Of a stretch of DNA of 12,819 bases, positions 1 through 7,890 are shown piece by piece. The stretch spans positions 1-12,819 of the forward strand of contig UZAN01054539.1 of NCBI GenBank assembly GCA_900618425.1. The letters are read 5' to 3'. The notes under the pieces were generated by a model that saw only the letters and a list, made by a program, of their open reading frames with translations, did not search any database and was not told where the DNA came from. Every line of letters begins with the position of its first letter. Position 1 is the first letter of the stretch. This DNA is from Echinostoma caproni (lineage: Eukaryota > Platyhelminthes > Trematoda > Plagiorchiida > Echinostomatidae). The position numbers and the translations under genes are program-made.

Positions 1-100
1 TTCCTATTCTTCATCCCAATGGGCAGCCAAAAGACAGCAACCAAAACCGGCGCACGAAAGTGCATGGTTAGTGGTTGTTCAAACTGAACTGAACTGAAAT
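1..100 (+). repeat. Dispersed repeat R1, copy 1 (cut by window edge)
   Basis: About 97 bases match the reverse complement of 3887-3983 with only a handful of differences and short indels. Both copies share a stretch reading GGGCAGCCAAAAGACAGCAA and a small GCAC-NNNN-GTGC hairpin whose loop differs (gaaa here, gata in the other copy). The element may extend left of the window. No coding potential or family name is recognised. Confidence 0.8.
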
Positions 101-634
101 TTGGTGCGGTATGTCACAACTTATTCACAACTAACCTTATTCTGTGAGGATATCCCTCTATCCACAACCCGGGGACGCGCCTGGTAGCATTCAGCTCTGC
201 TTAACCCGGGGGTATCCACCCATTTGGTCTCCATAGTCTGACCAACTCACACCAGCCGCTCGAAATAAGCGGAAGCATTCAACAGCAAACACTAAACGCT
301 AAACCGCTCAACAAGTGAGTTACCCCACATCGAGGGCATCGAAAAATACGGACGACGAGGCGTGCGGCATGCAACAACGGCCACAAGTGAGCAAATAGAA
401 AATTCACCGCCTAATCCAACGGCTACAAAATAAACTCGTTCAACGAACAGGGAGGTGCAGATAACCATGTACGAAGACACTGTGGCATTGCAGTCCTCGT
501 TTCGTTGTTTAACGGCTAGATGTGAGCCCTCGCAAAAGCCGAGTGACTCTAGATAAGTTATCTAACTGCAAAGAAAACAATGTACTACTTTCCGGAGAGC
601 CGGAGACCAGGCATATAGGTCTAGGTACTGCCTG
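101..634. other. Unassigned intergenic or intronic sequence
   Basis: No exon with usable splice borders and no recognisable domain was found. The first bases carry a short ACTGA tandem. On the plus strand, roughly 280-555, one frame reads fairly open (for example MYEDTVALQSS near 466-498) but is broken by a TAA at about 430, and I do not recognise it. It may be a decayed repeat-encoded frame. If the SLC44 gene continues past 1201, this stretch is part of the following intron. Confidence 0.3.
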
Positions 635-775
635 CATTTTTTATGATACACCTTGGTGTGTTGAACAGCAGATGGAGTAAAACCCATGACCACGAGGACC
701 TGCTTTTAAGTGATGGAAGCCGGAAACCTAAGCCTCGGGACTTGGAGTTGCGAACCGTTTAAAGCCCTGTATTTC
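635..775 (+). repeat. Dispersed repeat R2, copy 1
   Basis: About 140 bases align to the reverse complement of 4880-5022. Shared blocks include GTGTTGAACAGCAGA near the start, a central GACCTGCT block, and GGGACTTGGAGT near the end. A third, shorter relative lies at 10592-10650. Divergence of roughly 20 percent with small indels suggests an old interspersed element. Its class is unknown. Confidence 0.78.
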
Positions 776-841
776 ATGATAACACATTCGTTTTTTTACA
801 TTTTTCATTTTTACTTCCGTACAACACAGAAAATTGGGAAG

Positions 842-925
842 TTAGACGGTGACGGTGGGATTCGAACACAGGTCCTTCGGGGTGATAATCCGACAATTTT
901 ATTACCGTGCTGCCACCGCCCAGAA
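842..925 (-). repeat. tRNA-derived SINE remnant or tRNA pseudogene
   Basis: Read on the minus strand, this segment has an A-box-like GGTGGCAGCACGGTAA and, 40-odd bases later, a good B box, GTTCGAATCC, followed by CCACC, the order of an RNA polymerase III internal promoter. An anticodon-arm-like hairpin (TCGG...CCGA) lies between them. The T-arm stem is mispaired and the acceptor ends do not match well, so it is not a working tRNA. It differs from the hammerhead SINE family in this window and no hammerhead core is attached. Confidence 0.6.
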
Positions 926-1200
926 GGAAAAGATCAAATAGTCAAGTTACAGAAGATTTTCGACAGATAAACGCTGCGTAAAACGAAAATTCTTCAAGCG
1001 GATACGGTATCTTCATGAAGGTCCATAAAGTCTGCATTCAGACGGTAATCGGCCGTCAAGAATGGCGTTAGCTTCCATTTGAGAGTAAGAATCAGCTCCA
1101 AAAGCTTGGGCTATACCAAATGTCCAGCTTATTCGTCAAGAAGGCAATGCAAAGAAATACGAAAACTGTCGTGGAGGCAGCAGTTCAGAGGAAAACTCAC

Positions 1201-1335
1201 GTAACCGGCGAACTCCGGATCGTTCCCGTTCTTTCCGTCCAAACAGACCATGAGACTTCTGGAAGCAACTGGTGTATCTTGATTATACGACATTTTCCAA
1301 GACCAGTAATAATCCGGACAAGATTCCACACAGAC
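1201..1335 (-). CDS. SLC44 exon encoding VCVESCP and the middle of loop 1
   Basis: The 135-base exon (45 codons) begins after GTATTGTTTTCCAG and is followed by GTGAGT (1200-1195). It encodes VCVESCPDYYWSW, then a lineage-specific stretch with MVCLDGKNG, comparable in place to the FCVPGFKNN part of CTL2. It ends in phase 0. Without splicing, the frame would run on to a stop near 1129, so the donor at 1200 decides the end. The next exon, expected to carry the DG-CP...RC-P part of the loop, was not found in 1-1190. Confidence 0.88.
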
Positions 1336-4300
1336 CTGGAAAACAATACGCGACAGAGCGATGAGAGGAAATGAATATAAGTGACATGTAAACTGGAAAC
1401 GGACTGTTTTTTTGATGATCAAGCTTACCTGAGGAGTAGGACAACCCACAATCATAACGACCGGAGCCAGCTTCAAGCATTGGGCAATATCAAAGAAATA
1501 GAGATAGGGTTTGCCCCTGAAGAGTGAAAAAGATCCAAGATCAAATCAAGCAGAGAAACAGTGTGAACGATGACAGTCATGTCGGGGGTATGCTAAATCA
1601 CACAGCATTCGAACAAATACCCCGTGGTATTCGGTGTTCTTGGTTTTCTGTATAGTCTGAAGTTAAAATTGATGACCCGGTATGTAATCTATGAATGTTT
1701 ATATAGATTAAACCTTGAAAAATTTGATCAAACTTTCGTACGAGTGCATGCCGGTTTATGCCCGATCTTTAGTGATCAAAGCCGAAGCTTGATCCGAAAG
1801 GCATTGATATGATGAATGAGAACCCATTATTCGTTAGGGACGGTGTAAAATCAGTAGGATCATTTGTTCTTGGAGCGTATTTCACACGCCTTGATGGTAC
1901 TGCCCAATCTCGCGGGTGACTGCCATAACCATGATGTGTTGGAGCTACTTCGTACACTTTTTCTTGCAGGTTTTCAATCGAGGTTCTCAGTTCCCCAGTT
2001 GAGCTAGCTGCTAGTGGCTCATCAACTCGACTATATCCCCTGGATATAAGCTTTTCGCACTTTCAAATCAGAGAGGACAGTCGAAATAGAGTGAAATAAC
2101 CTGGGATGATCACTGTTAAGCACACAATTCATATAAAAGTAACAAGAATGTGTGGTGGATAAGGAACAGATCTACTTAGATGGAGGGAAAACCATTACGG
2201 CCAATAAACAGTCTACAAAATCCAAATGGCATTAACGTATTTATACAAGCACTGTGACCGGAGAAAAATGACAAGAATACCATTGTTGTCGGTTTCCTGC
2301 CATGTTTCTCTGGGTCTTCCACAAACTAGTGATGGAGCCTTATGGACAACAGCTTGGAAGACGAGAAATACCTCAGTCTAATTGATCAGTGAAGTTATTC
2401 AGGCCTCGCATTTATCACGTCGGGACTACATCTTGACGTGGTACGAAGGCTCGCGTGCCCCCATGACCCGGTGAACTATACAGGATGACTCATTACGGAT
2501 TCAGATAAAACCATACCAGAAAGATCAACACAACAGTTGTTTGGGCAACTTCTGATCTTCTCCGATCATCCACTCTGTTCTCTAGAGAGATCACTCAAAC
2601 AAACAAAGTTCCGGCCACAAACACTCGCTAGGTGGACGTAGGGACAAGGTACCGCGGGCTTTCTGTCGACTGTGGGATAAGTATTCGCACTTGAGTGGTC
2701 AGCTGCCGCCCACTAAGCTGGGCAAACCGTAGTAAATAAGGTACTGGCCCTCCTGTTTCATTGGGCTAAGGGCCGATCCAGGACAGCGGGCCAATAATGA
2801 ACACACAAGGGAACAGAACAATGAAAAGAAAGCTGCAAGACTTTTGCGATAGGTATCGGGAACCTCTCACGCCGACGTTGCAGTCACGCCCAACCGAGAA
2901 TGGGTCAGACGTTAGAGTCAAAGGCTCTGGTTAAGGTTCTCAATGAAAACCCCATTTGTCGATCGGGAGTAGGTGTCTCGGGCTCATTTTCTGGTCAGTC
3001 GTTCCGAACTCCTCGGGCAACGCTCCCGAGCGACCAAATGTTTCAAATAGCTTCGCTGAGAGAGTTTTATCCACTACCTTCTCGTGGCAGAGGTGTTACC
3101 ACTAAAGTGGAAGGACGAAGATGAATGCCCGGCGCTTCACACTAGCTCGACTGGACATTAGTAGTCAGTCTAGGATGTCTGGGTGGTGACCCACTGATCG
3201 GTACCCATCCAGTTTGGTGAAATGAGCAACGGACAACCAGAACCATCTGAAATGCTTTTTAGTTTGTGAGTTCATTGCAGCTTCGCTGAGGAGTGCTGGC
3301 AGGAAGTCAAATCACTAAGTTAGATGAAGATTAAGATTCGCGATCAACTGCCGAAAAACAGTTTGGAAGTAACTGGGGCTCCCACGCCAGGCATAAAGTG
3401 GTAATAACAGACTGTGCAATAAAAAGTGACTTATGTTACGTTGTTATGTATGCTATGACTTGTGTTAGCGCGATCATCACAAGTAAATCTATCAACAATG
3501 AAAAACAATCGGGGCAGATGCGACTCACGGTACGTCACGACCACAAACCAGACCGTGAGAGTTTGTAGGGTAGAGGACCCGACGATAGTCACCCATTGCA
3601 AAACCTGAAATGGAAAAATGCGATGGAACAAGTGAAACAGACACTGCATCCGCATCTGAAGTGACCGGGGGTCAAGTAGAATATTGATAAGACCTTCAAT
3701 ACTTGACGGGTATAGCATAGTGAGATCAAACTGATGCAGTGAAATGCACCACATTCAAAAGATTAATGGATATACCATCATGGAGATTCTGAGTTCAGGC
3801 CCTATCACGGTCGCCCATTTTCCCACCAACTGTATTTCCCCAGTCAGTCTCTTTATGGCTACAGCCCTCTTTCCTGAAAGGTTACTGTTTCAGTTTTCAG
3901 TTTGTACAACCATTAACCATGCACTATCGTGCAACCGGTTTTGGTTGCTGTCTTTTGGCTGCCCGTTCGGATGAAGAATAGGAGAAGACAGGAAAGTTGA
4001 AAATAGAGTCGAACAGAAAGTGGAGAATTTCAGTGGGAGGGAGTAGAAACATTTAGTATTTATTGATTTGTGTCGAGATGAATGTGAAACCCAATTACTG
4101 ACAGTTCAAGAATGAGGGTTCTTTAATCCCTGCTTCATCTTAAACGTAATGAGACCATCAGAACCCCCTGCCGTACTACAAAGTAGTGTGACTGGAACAG
4201 ATCAGTTGCACAAATGAATATACTCCAAAAGAAACAGCATCTTATCACTGTCACCGTGCATTCTCCGACTGATGCCAACAACAACCAGGGAAAATTAAAA

Positions 4301-7300
4301 AAAGGAAATGTCTAAAAAGCATGCAATGTAGAACACTATTCTGATCGTAAACTCACTCCATAATGTCAAAGCGAGGAACCCAATAAGAAAGAGTGCAAAA
4401 AGAAAACAGCAAGGAATATCCGTGCATGATCTGAAATATAAGGAAAAATAAGCCAATTCTGGCATAAGTAGAACACGATAAGATTGTATATAGTTAACAA
4501 TTACTTTACTTGCCTTATATATATATATATATATCACCAGATGGCGAGCAACAACCAGAATAACAGAACACGAAGGGTTCGGATAAAAGGCAGAGTAAAA
4601 AGGGGTCAAACAGTTAAGTTTTTTTTACCGTACACTTTTGAGGTTATTTGTGTTCTAGTTTATTTTCGTTTTCTTTTATGGAGCAGCATTCACGCCAGTG
4701 ACTTTTATTCTGGGCCTTATCTCTCAGCGTCAATAACTAAAGACAATCCTCATCCCTTGGGCCCCAACCTGGAAGGCGGGCTGCACCAACCGAAGCCAAA
4801 GCTGAAGCTAACTTCTTCATACCTGTCCGCTAGATCCGACCGCCTCGACGTTTCTTCCAGCCTTGTTCAGCACGTGCAAAAGGGCACGGGTCTTATGTGC
4901 TTTGCCACTCCAAGTCCCGGGGCTTAGGTTACCGGTTTCCATGACAGAGCAGCAGGTCTTCGTGACTATGGGGTTTACCCCGTCTGCTGTTCAACACATA
5001 AGTGTGTGTAATAAAAAAGGTCCCGCGCGACCGCAAAGCAGAGCTTACTTACTTTTAAGATTACCGTATTAAAGAATCCATCAAACTAAACACAATATAA
5101 GGTACATATCAACATAGAAATGATAAATAGGATTTGGTATATTCAAATGCATCAATTGGACGTGATTTGTATTCTAAGATAGGTGCAACGGAAGTAAATA
5201 CGGCATGAACGAGAGTTATTTGTACTAGTCAATGTAGTTATTCTTGTGAGCCTGACTTTTTCTGTTGTTTCTTCTGCTGTTGTTGTCGTTGCTGTTTGAC
5301 TGTTATTATGACAAGTTGGCTCTTTCTATTTCCCAGATAGTTGTTCGTTAATGGGGTATATAAGGCCTTAGAGACAGAACCCTTTCGTTTTATTTGAAGC
5401 TCCATCACAATTCAGTCATCGTATTATCCACGGAACGATTCCGTGGTCCAGAACATTTTGACGCTAACCCGAATTCTTTAGAAGTTTCAAATGTGAAATT
5501 CGTCGTGTATATGGCAAATGAAAAGTGAACTGAGAATCTAGGAAGCACTGGAAAGCTGTTTCGACCTGGTTAAGTCTCATCAGCAGTGCGAATCCATCGA
5601 CCCAACTGGGGATCGGACCCAGGACCTCATGGGCAGAACGCAAGCGTGCTACTCACTCGGCCACCGGGCAGCTGATCAGACCGTTTTCCATTTTCCACCT
5701 TTAGAAGTTGCTGACATCTGAATTCACTATTTTTCTCGAATTAATTGAACTACAAACAGATAAAACTCTCATCAACTATCTCACCCCGTACGTTATTCGT
5801 CATGTAACAGATTGTGCCAGCTATGAGACCGCCATGTCAATTCTTCACTTTATGTTTGGTAAAACGATCAGAGTACTCCGATACGTCGACTGTCATTTTG
5901 AATGCATAGATGCATAAGGTACAAGCTTTGTTTCTCCATTTTGGTAAGCGCTTTGCATTCTCAAAGTGAAAACCAATGTTGCAAACTGCATATCTACTTT
6001 GTTCTGTTTTGAAACCATATGAACTAATTGACTGAAGTTGGTTGCTTCTTCTATCCATGTGGCTCTTCATGACAAATCACGGTAGAACAGTGAATTATCG
6101 GCACGCAGCGAAGCAACATGCAATGGACTGAAACATCTTTTGGCGACGATAAAATGTTTCAATGAAGCATAAAAATCGTTTGTTATGCCAAAGTGCCGCA
6201 CTTTGATCAGTTTGACTACATCGTTTTGAGACCTTGAACTTGCGAGGCGCAGTTTGCTGCAGACAGAGTGGAGGAAACGAGCAAGTAAACCCAGGTACGG
6301 CGTATTGCACCGAGCCGCGTATTTCGCTTTACAGTGATGATTGTGATCATCATCATCATGCCTTATCTGCAGTTACAGATTCAGCGTGCAGAAAATCTAA
6401 TGGAGGTTAACAGGTAACAAGACATACAGAATCATACAAAAGCATTAGTTAGAACAAGTGTTTCACGTCTTCTAGGTTATGGTTCAAAAGATCCTGAAAC
6501 ACAACAGCGAACCAGTAGCAATGGGGTCTTTCATGTAACTTCTTATCAGTCATTTCTCATCGGGTCGAAGAAGCGTATATGCTCAGTTAGATTAGGTACT
6601 CTGTATGGACACTGAATGAACCATGAACCTGACAGTGTTCAGCACAATTCATTCCAAGGAACTTTGCTGGACGGTGGTGGGGAAGTTTTCCCATATTTCA
6701 ATATGATGAATAGACAAAACTAATTTATCCACTTTTGCGCGAAAAGACAGCTAGAAATGCTCACACAGGTTTTCGTCAACCTTTTTGTTTTCGTCTTCTT
6801 TTGACCCATGCATGCCCGACTTGAAGCCTAGACACGAACAAACTATGCTGATTCCTTCAACCGAAAAAACTGAACAGATGAAACCGTCCCAAAACATGCC
6901 ACTGATTCGTGTACATATGGAAACTGCAATCTGGTGATCATCGTACAAGAGCCCCGCATATTTCAGTGGCTAAGATAACCTTGAACCGGGTCATCAAACT
7001 GTAGTGAAGACACGGGCGCAATCATTTTGATTTCATTGTGAGTCGTGTGCATGTCTCACTGGACCTTTTGATTCATGGTTGCTTTTTGTATTTTCCCTGT
7101 CCTGCAGGTCGCTTGGAAGCCCCCTCCACGGAGAACCTACTGTGAAAGGTGTCTCCTACCTGTATATTGAGAGAGTCAGTGAGTGGCCAGGGATTGTGTG
7201 GCCTTTTGTGAAGATGCTAATCGTATATGAACTCGAACTGCGTTGCCCAGAATCAATCCGCCAGTGTATTTCGGGTGGATTCAGAACTGGGGTCGGTCTA

Positions 7301-7535
7301 CATACTACAAAACTATCAAGGTCACTTATGATTTTCGGTTATGTATCGTATATCTCACGATGGGACACGATATTGTAATAATCTCTCGATCAACCAGTTT
7401 GTGTTCGCATTGATTTCTTCGAAAACAAAATAACTAATTCAAATAGCATCCAATCCGGAGAATGAGATGAATCCAGTTCACTTGTCAAAACTAACCTTCG
7501 ATTCACAGGCCCCGAAAAGTTGCTTTTGACGGATC
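1201..7535 (-). CDS. Choline transporter-like protein (SLC44/CTL family), five internal exons
   Basis: Joining complement(7496-7535, 4357-4430, 3529-3604, 1429-1516, 1201-1335) gives a continuous frame of about 137 residues, with split codons completed correctly at every junction (AG|A Arg, A|GT Ser, CC|G Pro, then phase 0). In order it shows FSGPVNRRSCTDIPCC, a hydrophobic TM1, GDYRRVLYPTNSHG, KPYLYFFDI and CPTPQVCVESCP. These match, in the same order, the hallmarks of SLC44 proteins, which are plasma-membrane or mitochondrial transporters of choline and related amines for phosphatidylcholine synthesis. The family usually has about 650-720 residues and ten transmembrane segments, so only the first fifth is here. 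The start codon exon and the C-terminal exons were not found. The assignment to the family is strong; the paralogue and substrate are not determined. Confidence 0.93.
1336..1428 (-). other. 93-base SLC44 intron, 3n and stop-free
   Basis: The borders are GTAAGC and TTTTCCAG. The length is exactly 31 codons and the frame shared by both flanking exons contains no stop across it, so an unspliced transcript would still be translatable, with 31 added residues between CPTPQ and VCVESCP. That insertion would split a conserved motif, so normal splicing is expected. Confidence 0.85.
1429..1516 (-). CDS. SLC44 exon encoding KPYLYFFDI...CPTPQ
   Basis: The 88-base exon follows an excellent acceptor (TCTTTTTCACTCTTCAG) and ends at CAG|GTAAGC. 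It encodes GKPYLYFFDIAQC, then a hydrophobic linker and VGCPTPQ. In SLC44 proteins KPYLFYF-I--C and CPTPQ-CV-CP are adjacent conserved motifs in the first extracellular loop, with the cysteines probably in disulfides. The exon closes in phase 0. Confidence 0.94.
2430..3125 (+). repeat. Dispersed repeat R3, copy 1, interrupted
   Basis: The left arm (about 2450-2650) and right arm (about 2970-3125) align, in the same order and orientation, with the continuous copy at 8119-8550. Shared landmarks are CCATGACC near the left, CAAACAAAC and GGTGGACGTAGG mid-way, and GTTTCAAATAGC-like and AAAGTGGAAGGACGAAGATGAA-like blocks at the right. Identity is moderate (perhaps 65-75 percent by eye), so these are old copies. 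The middle 320 bases have no counterpart in the other copy. Confidence 0.7.
2650..2970 (+). repeat. Insert inside R3 that carries repeat R4 (copy 1)
   Basis: This segment is absent from the second R3 copy. Its portion at about 2705-2850 aligns with 9568-9715: both share GGGCA-ACC-TAGT-AATAAGGTA, then CATTGGG, then CTAAGGGCCGATCC, GACAGCG and GAACAGAAC-like blocks. That supports a later insertion of an independent element, although a deletion from the other R3 copy cannot be excluded. No terminal repeats were recognised. Confidence 0.65.
3529..3604 (-). CDS. SLC44 exon encoding the start of extracellular loop 1
   Basis: The 76-base exon has a strong acceptor (TTTTTCCATTTCAG) and a GTGAGT donor (3528-3523). 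It encodes FAMGDYRRVLYPTNSHG followed by LVCGRDV, matching the family pattern GDP-(K/R)-V-(I/L)-YPTDS-G--CG. The aspartate of YPTDS is Asn here, a mild change. The exon ends with CC, which with the next exon's first G makes Pro. Confidence 0.92.
3605..4356 (-). other. 752-base SLC44 intron
   Basis: The borders are GTGAGT and CAG. It contains R1 copy 2 at 3887-3983. The segment around 4150-4190 weakly resembles part of R3 (8080-8120), too weakly to annotate. The rest shows nothing I can name. Confidence 0.75.
3887..3983 (-). repeat. Dispersed repeat R1, copy 2
   Basis: This is the inverted counterpart of 1-100, about 90 percent identical by eye. It lies within the 752-base intron. Similarity stops sharply on both sides, as expected of a short interspersed element rather than a segmental duplication. 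The GCAC...GTGC mini-hairpin is kept. Confidence 0.8.
4357..4430 (-). CDS. SLC44 exon encoding transmembrane segment 1
   Basis: The 74-base exon is preceded by a pyrimidine-rich acceptor (CCTTATATTTCAG) and followed by GTGAGT (4356-4351). It encodes SCTDIPCC followed by a run of Phe, Leu, Ala, Ile and Gly ending in LTLW, about 24 residues in all. The R-S-C-T-D-I motif followed directly by a hydrophobic helix is the best-conserved N-terminal signature of SLC44 transporters. The exon starts with one base completing Arg and ends with one base (A) opening Ser. Confidence 0.93.
4516..4534. repeat. (TA)n microsatellite
   Basis: About nine and a half uninterrupted TA units. It lies about 85 bases upstream, in gene orientation, of the acceptor of the TM1 exon. 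Confidence 0.97.
4880..5022 (-). repeat. Dispersed repeat R2, copy 2
   Basis: This is the reverse complement match to 635-775, sharing TGTGTTGAACAGCAGA, GACCTGCT and GGGACTTGGAGT blocks in order. The flank at 4770-4880 may belong to the same element but has no clear partner here. An open frame crosses it on the plus strand but is not a gene. Confidence 0.78.
5262..5298. repeat. Imperfect CTG/TTG trinucleotide tract
   Basis: A run of TGTTG, CTGCTG and GTTGCTG-type units, impure and therefore cryptically simple rather than a clean microsatellite. Confidence 0.8.
5428..5446. repeat. Perfect 8-bp inverted repeat
   Basis: CCACGGAA and TTCCGTGG are separated by three bases (CGA). It lies just outside the hammerhead SINE's 3' end. 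No role is known. Confidence 0.9.
5485..5699 (-). mobile_element. tRNA-derived SINE with hammerhead ribozyme, copy 1
   Basis: It is about 215 bases and matches 9341-9544 on the other strand at roughly 90 percent along its whole length. In element order: a short leader (TGGAAAACGGTCTGATC), a pol III A box (TGGCCGAGTGAGTAGC), a B box (GGTCCGATCCC), a hammerhead core, and a tail ending near TTTGAAA. This order, tRNA-like promoter then hammerhead, is that of the Smα-type SINEs of schistosomes. It lies in an SLC44 intron in the same orientation as the gene. No protein is encoded; movement would depend on a LINE. Confidence 0.88.
5541..5595 (-). ncRNA. Hammerhead ribozyme (type I, short stem III), copy 1
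   Basis: On the minus strand: stem I GCACTG, core CTGATGA, stem II GACTT/AGGTC with loop AACC, core GAAA, a very short stem III (ACAGCTTT), then TTC with predicted cleavage after C (5551), and stem I partner CAGTGC. Stem I is a perfect 6 bp and continues after an internal loop with GG/CC, the region that in natural hammerheads contacts loop II. Stem III has one C-U mismatch and no loop. Short stem III hammerheads are known to act best as dimers. Confidence 0.85.
5700..7000. other. Intronic sequence with nothing assigned
   Basis: I see no exon with matching borders and no partner repeat within the window. A run of ATC units lies at 6347-6360. Open frames of 60-77 codons on both strands lack any recognisable motif. 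Confidence 0.5.
6347..6360. repeat. Short ATC microsatellite
   Basis: Four to five ATC units, followed by ATGCC. A similar ATC-rich run occurs at 7875-7889. Confidence 0.85.
7001..7264 (+). repeat. Dispersed repeat R5, copy 1
   Basis: From about 7049 onward it is nearly identical to 9003-9263: I count about four differences in 210 bases. The first 45 bases are more diverged, with an 8-base gap. Similarity ends abruptly after CCAG in both. Both copies keep an open frame containing SLGSPLHGEPTVKGVSYLYI, but this follows from their identity. Within it a pyrimidine tract ending TGTCCTGCAG resembles a 3' splice site. The family is unknown. Confidence 0.85.
7496..7535 (-). CDS. SLC44 exon encoding the N-terminal conserved motif
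   Basis: This 40-base exon follows a polypyrimidine acceptor (TTCTTCTTTCCAG) and ends at a GTTAGT donor (7495-7490). It encodes SVKSNFSGPVNR, then AG, which joins A of the next exon to make Arg. This corresponds to the cytoplasmic stretch just before TM1, where vertebrate CTL proteins have a DP-F-GP--NR-CTD pattern. It enters in phase 1, so an upstream coding exon with the start codon must exist. I searched the minus strand to the right and found no convincing candidate. Confidence 0.85.
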
Positions 7536-7858
7536 CTGGAAAGAAGAATCACAGAATACGAAGGATTACTTTGAAAGGGCTACCGATAGATGAGCTTCCA
7601 ATAATTTTTGTAAATGCAAGTATGAAAAACCAAAACATCCGATCACTCGAGAAACGAAGACAGGGTTTTCGGACGGACCTGGGGTGCCTATTTTAAACCA
7701 GATATGGCTTCAGAGTGCAGGGTCTATTCCAGTCGCCGAAAGGCGATCAGATAAAAAAATGGATGAGAGATAAATGAGTTCATTTAGGATGCTGTGCATC
7801 GTTGTTAGTGGCGGAGCTATGCGGAAAAGTGTATCTACACGGCGTGGGAGATCACGCC

Positions 7859-7889
7859 ATTATTATTATTATCGTCATCATCATCATCG
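7859..7889. repeat. Compound (ATT)n-(ATC)n microsatellite
   Basis: About five ATT units, then CGTC and about four ATC units. Confidence 0.92.
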
Positions 7890-7890
7890 T

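Larger units (their letters stand above)
1517..3528 (-). other. 2012-base SLC44 intron
   Basis: It runs from GTGAGT at 3528 to CAG at 1517. The right half holds composite repeat R3 and its insert (about 2430-3125). The stretch 1517-2430 has no repeat that I could match elsewhere in the window and no exon-like segment with both splice borders and family similarity. Confidence 0.75.
4431..7495 (-). other. 3065-base SLC44 intron
   Basis: The borders are GTTAGT at 7495 and CAG at 4431. It contains a TA microsatellite, R2 copy 2, a cryptic CTG/TTG tract, a hammerhead SINE in the sense orientation, and R5 copy 1. About 5700-7000 has no matched repeat except a short ATC tract, and no supported exon. 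Confidence 0.75.

Noticed and set aside
842..925. Functional tRNA gene on the minus strand
   Set aside because: T-arm and acceptor pairing are broken and the anticodon position is ambiguous.
1021..1130. Minus-strand stretch reading ILDGRLPSEC as a possible next SLC44 exon
   Set aside because: It vaguely recalls the DG-CP part of the loop, but no acceptor gives that frame in phase 0 and a stop follows soon after.
1..3983. Inverted R1 copies as terminal inverted repeats of a 4-kb DNA transposon
   Set aside because: The interval contains three host SLC44 exons and no transposase, and copy 1 is cut by the window edge, so independent insertions are simpler.
4484..4927. 147-codon open frame on the plus strand
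   Set aside because: It crosses the TA microsatellite, the antisense side of the TM1 exon's flank and repeat R2, and shows no recognisable domain.
5065..5085. Possible 21-base micro-exon before the TM1 exon (TTTAG acceptor, GTAATC donor, ends CG)
   Set aside because: Phase would fit, but the encoded residues do not resemble the family and the donor is weak; the exon at 7496-7535 fits both phase and motif.
6751..6948. Minus-strand frame with MHGSKEDENKK, resembling an SLC44 N-terminus
   Set aside because: It lies downstream, in gene order, of the 7496-7535 exon that already encodes the following N-terminal part, and there is no good donor or phase match.
7079..7378. Open frame conserved between 7079-7378 and 9006-9266
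   Set aside because: The frame is shared only because both lie in the nearly identical R5 repeat; two such close copies give no evidence of selection on a protein.
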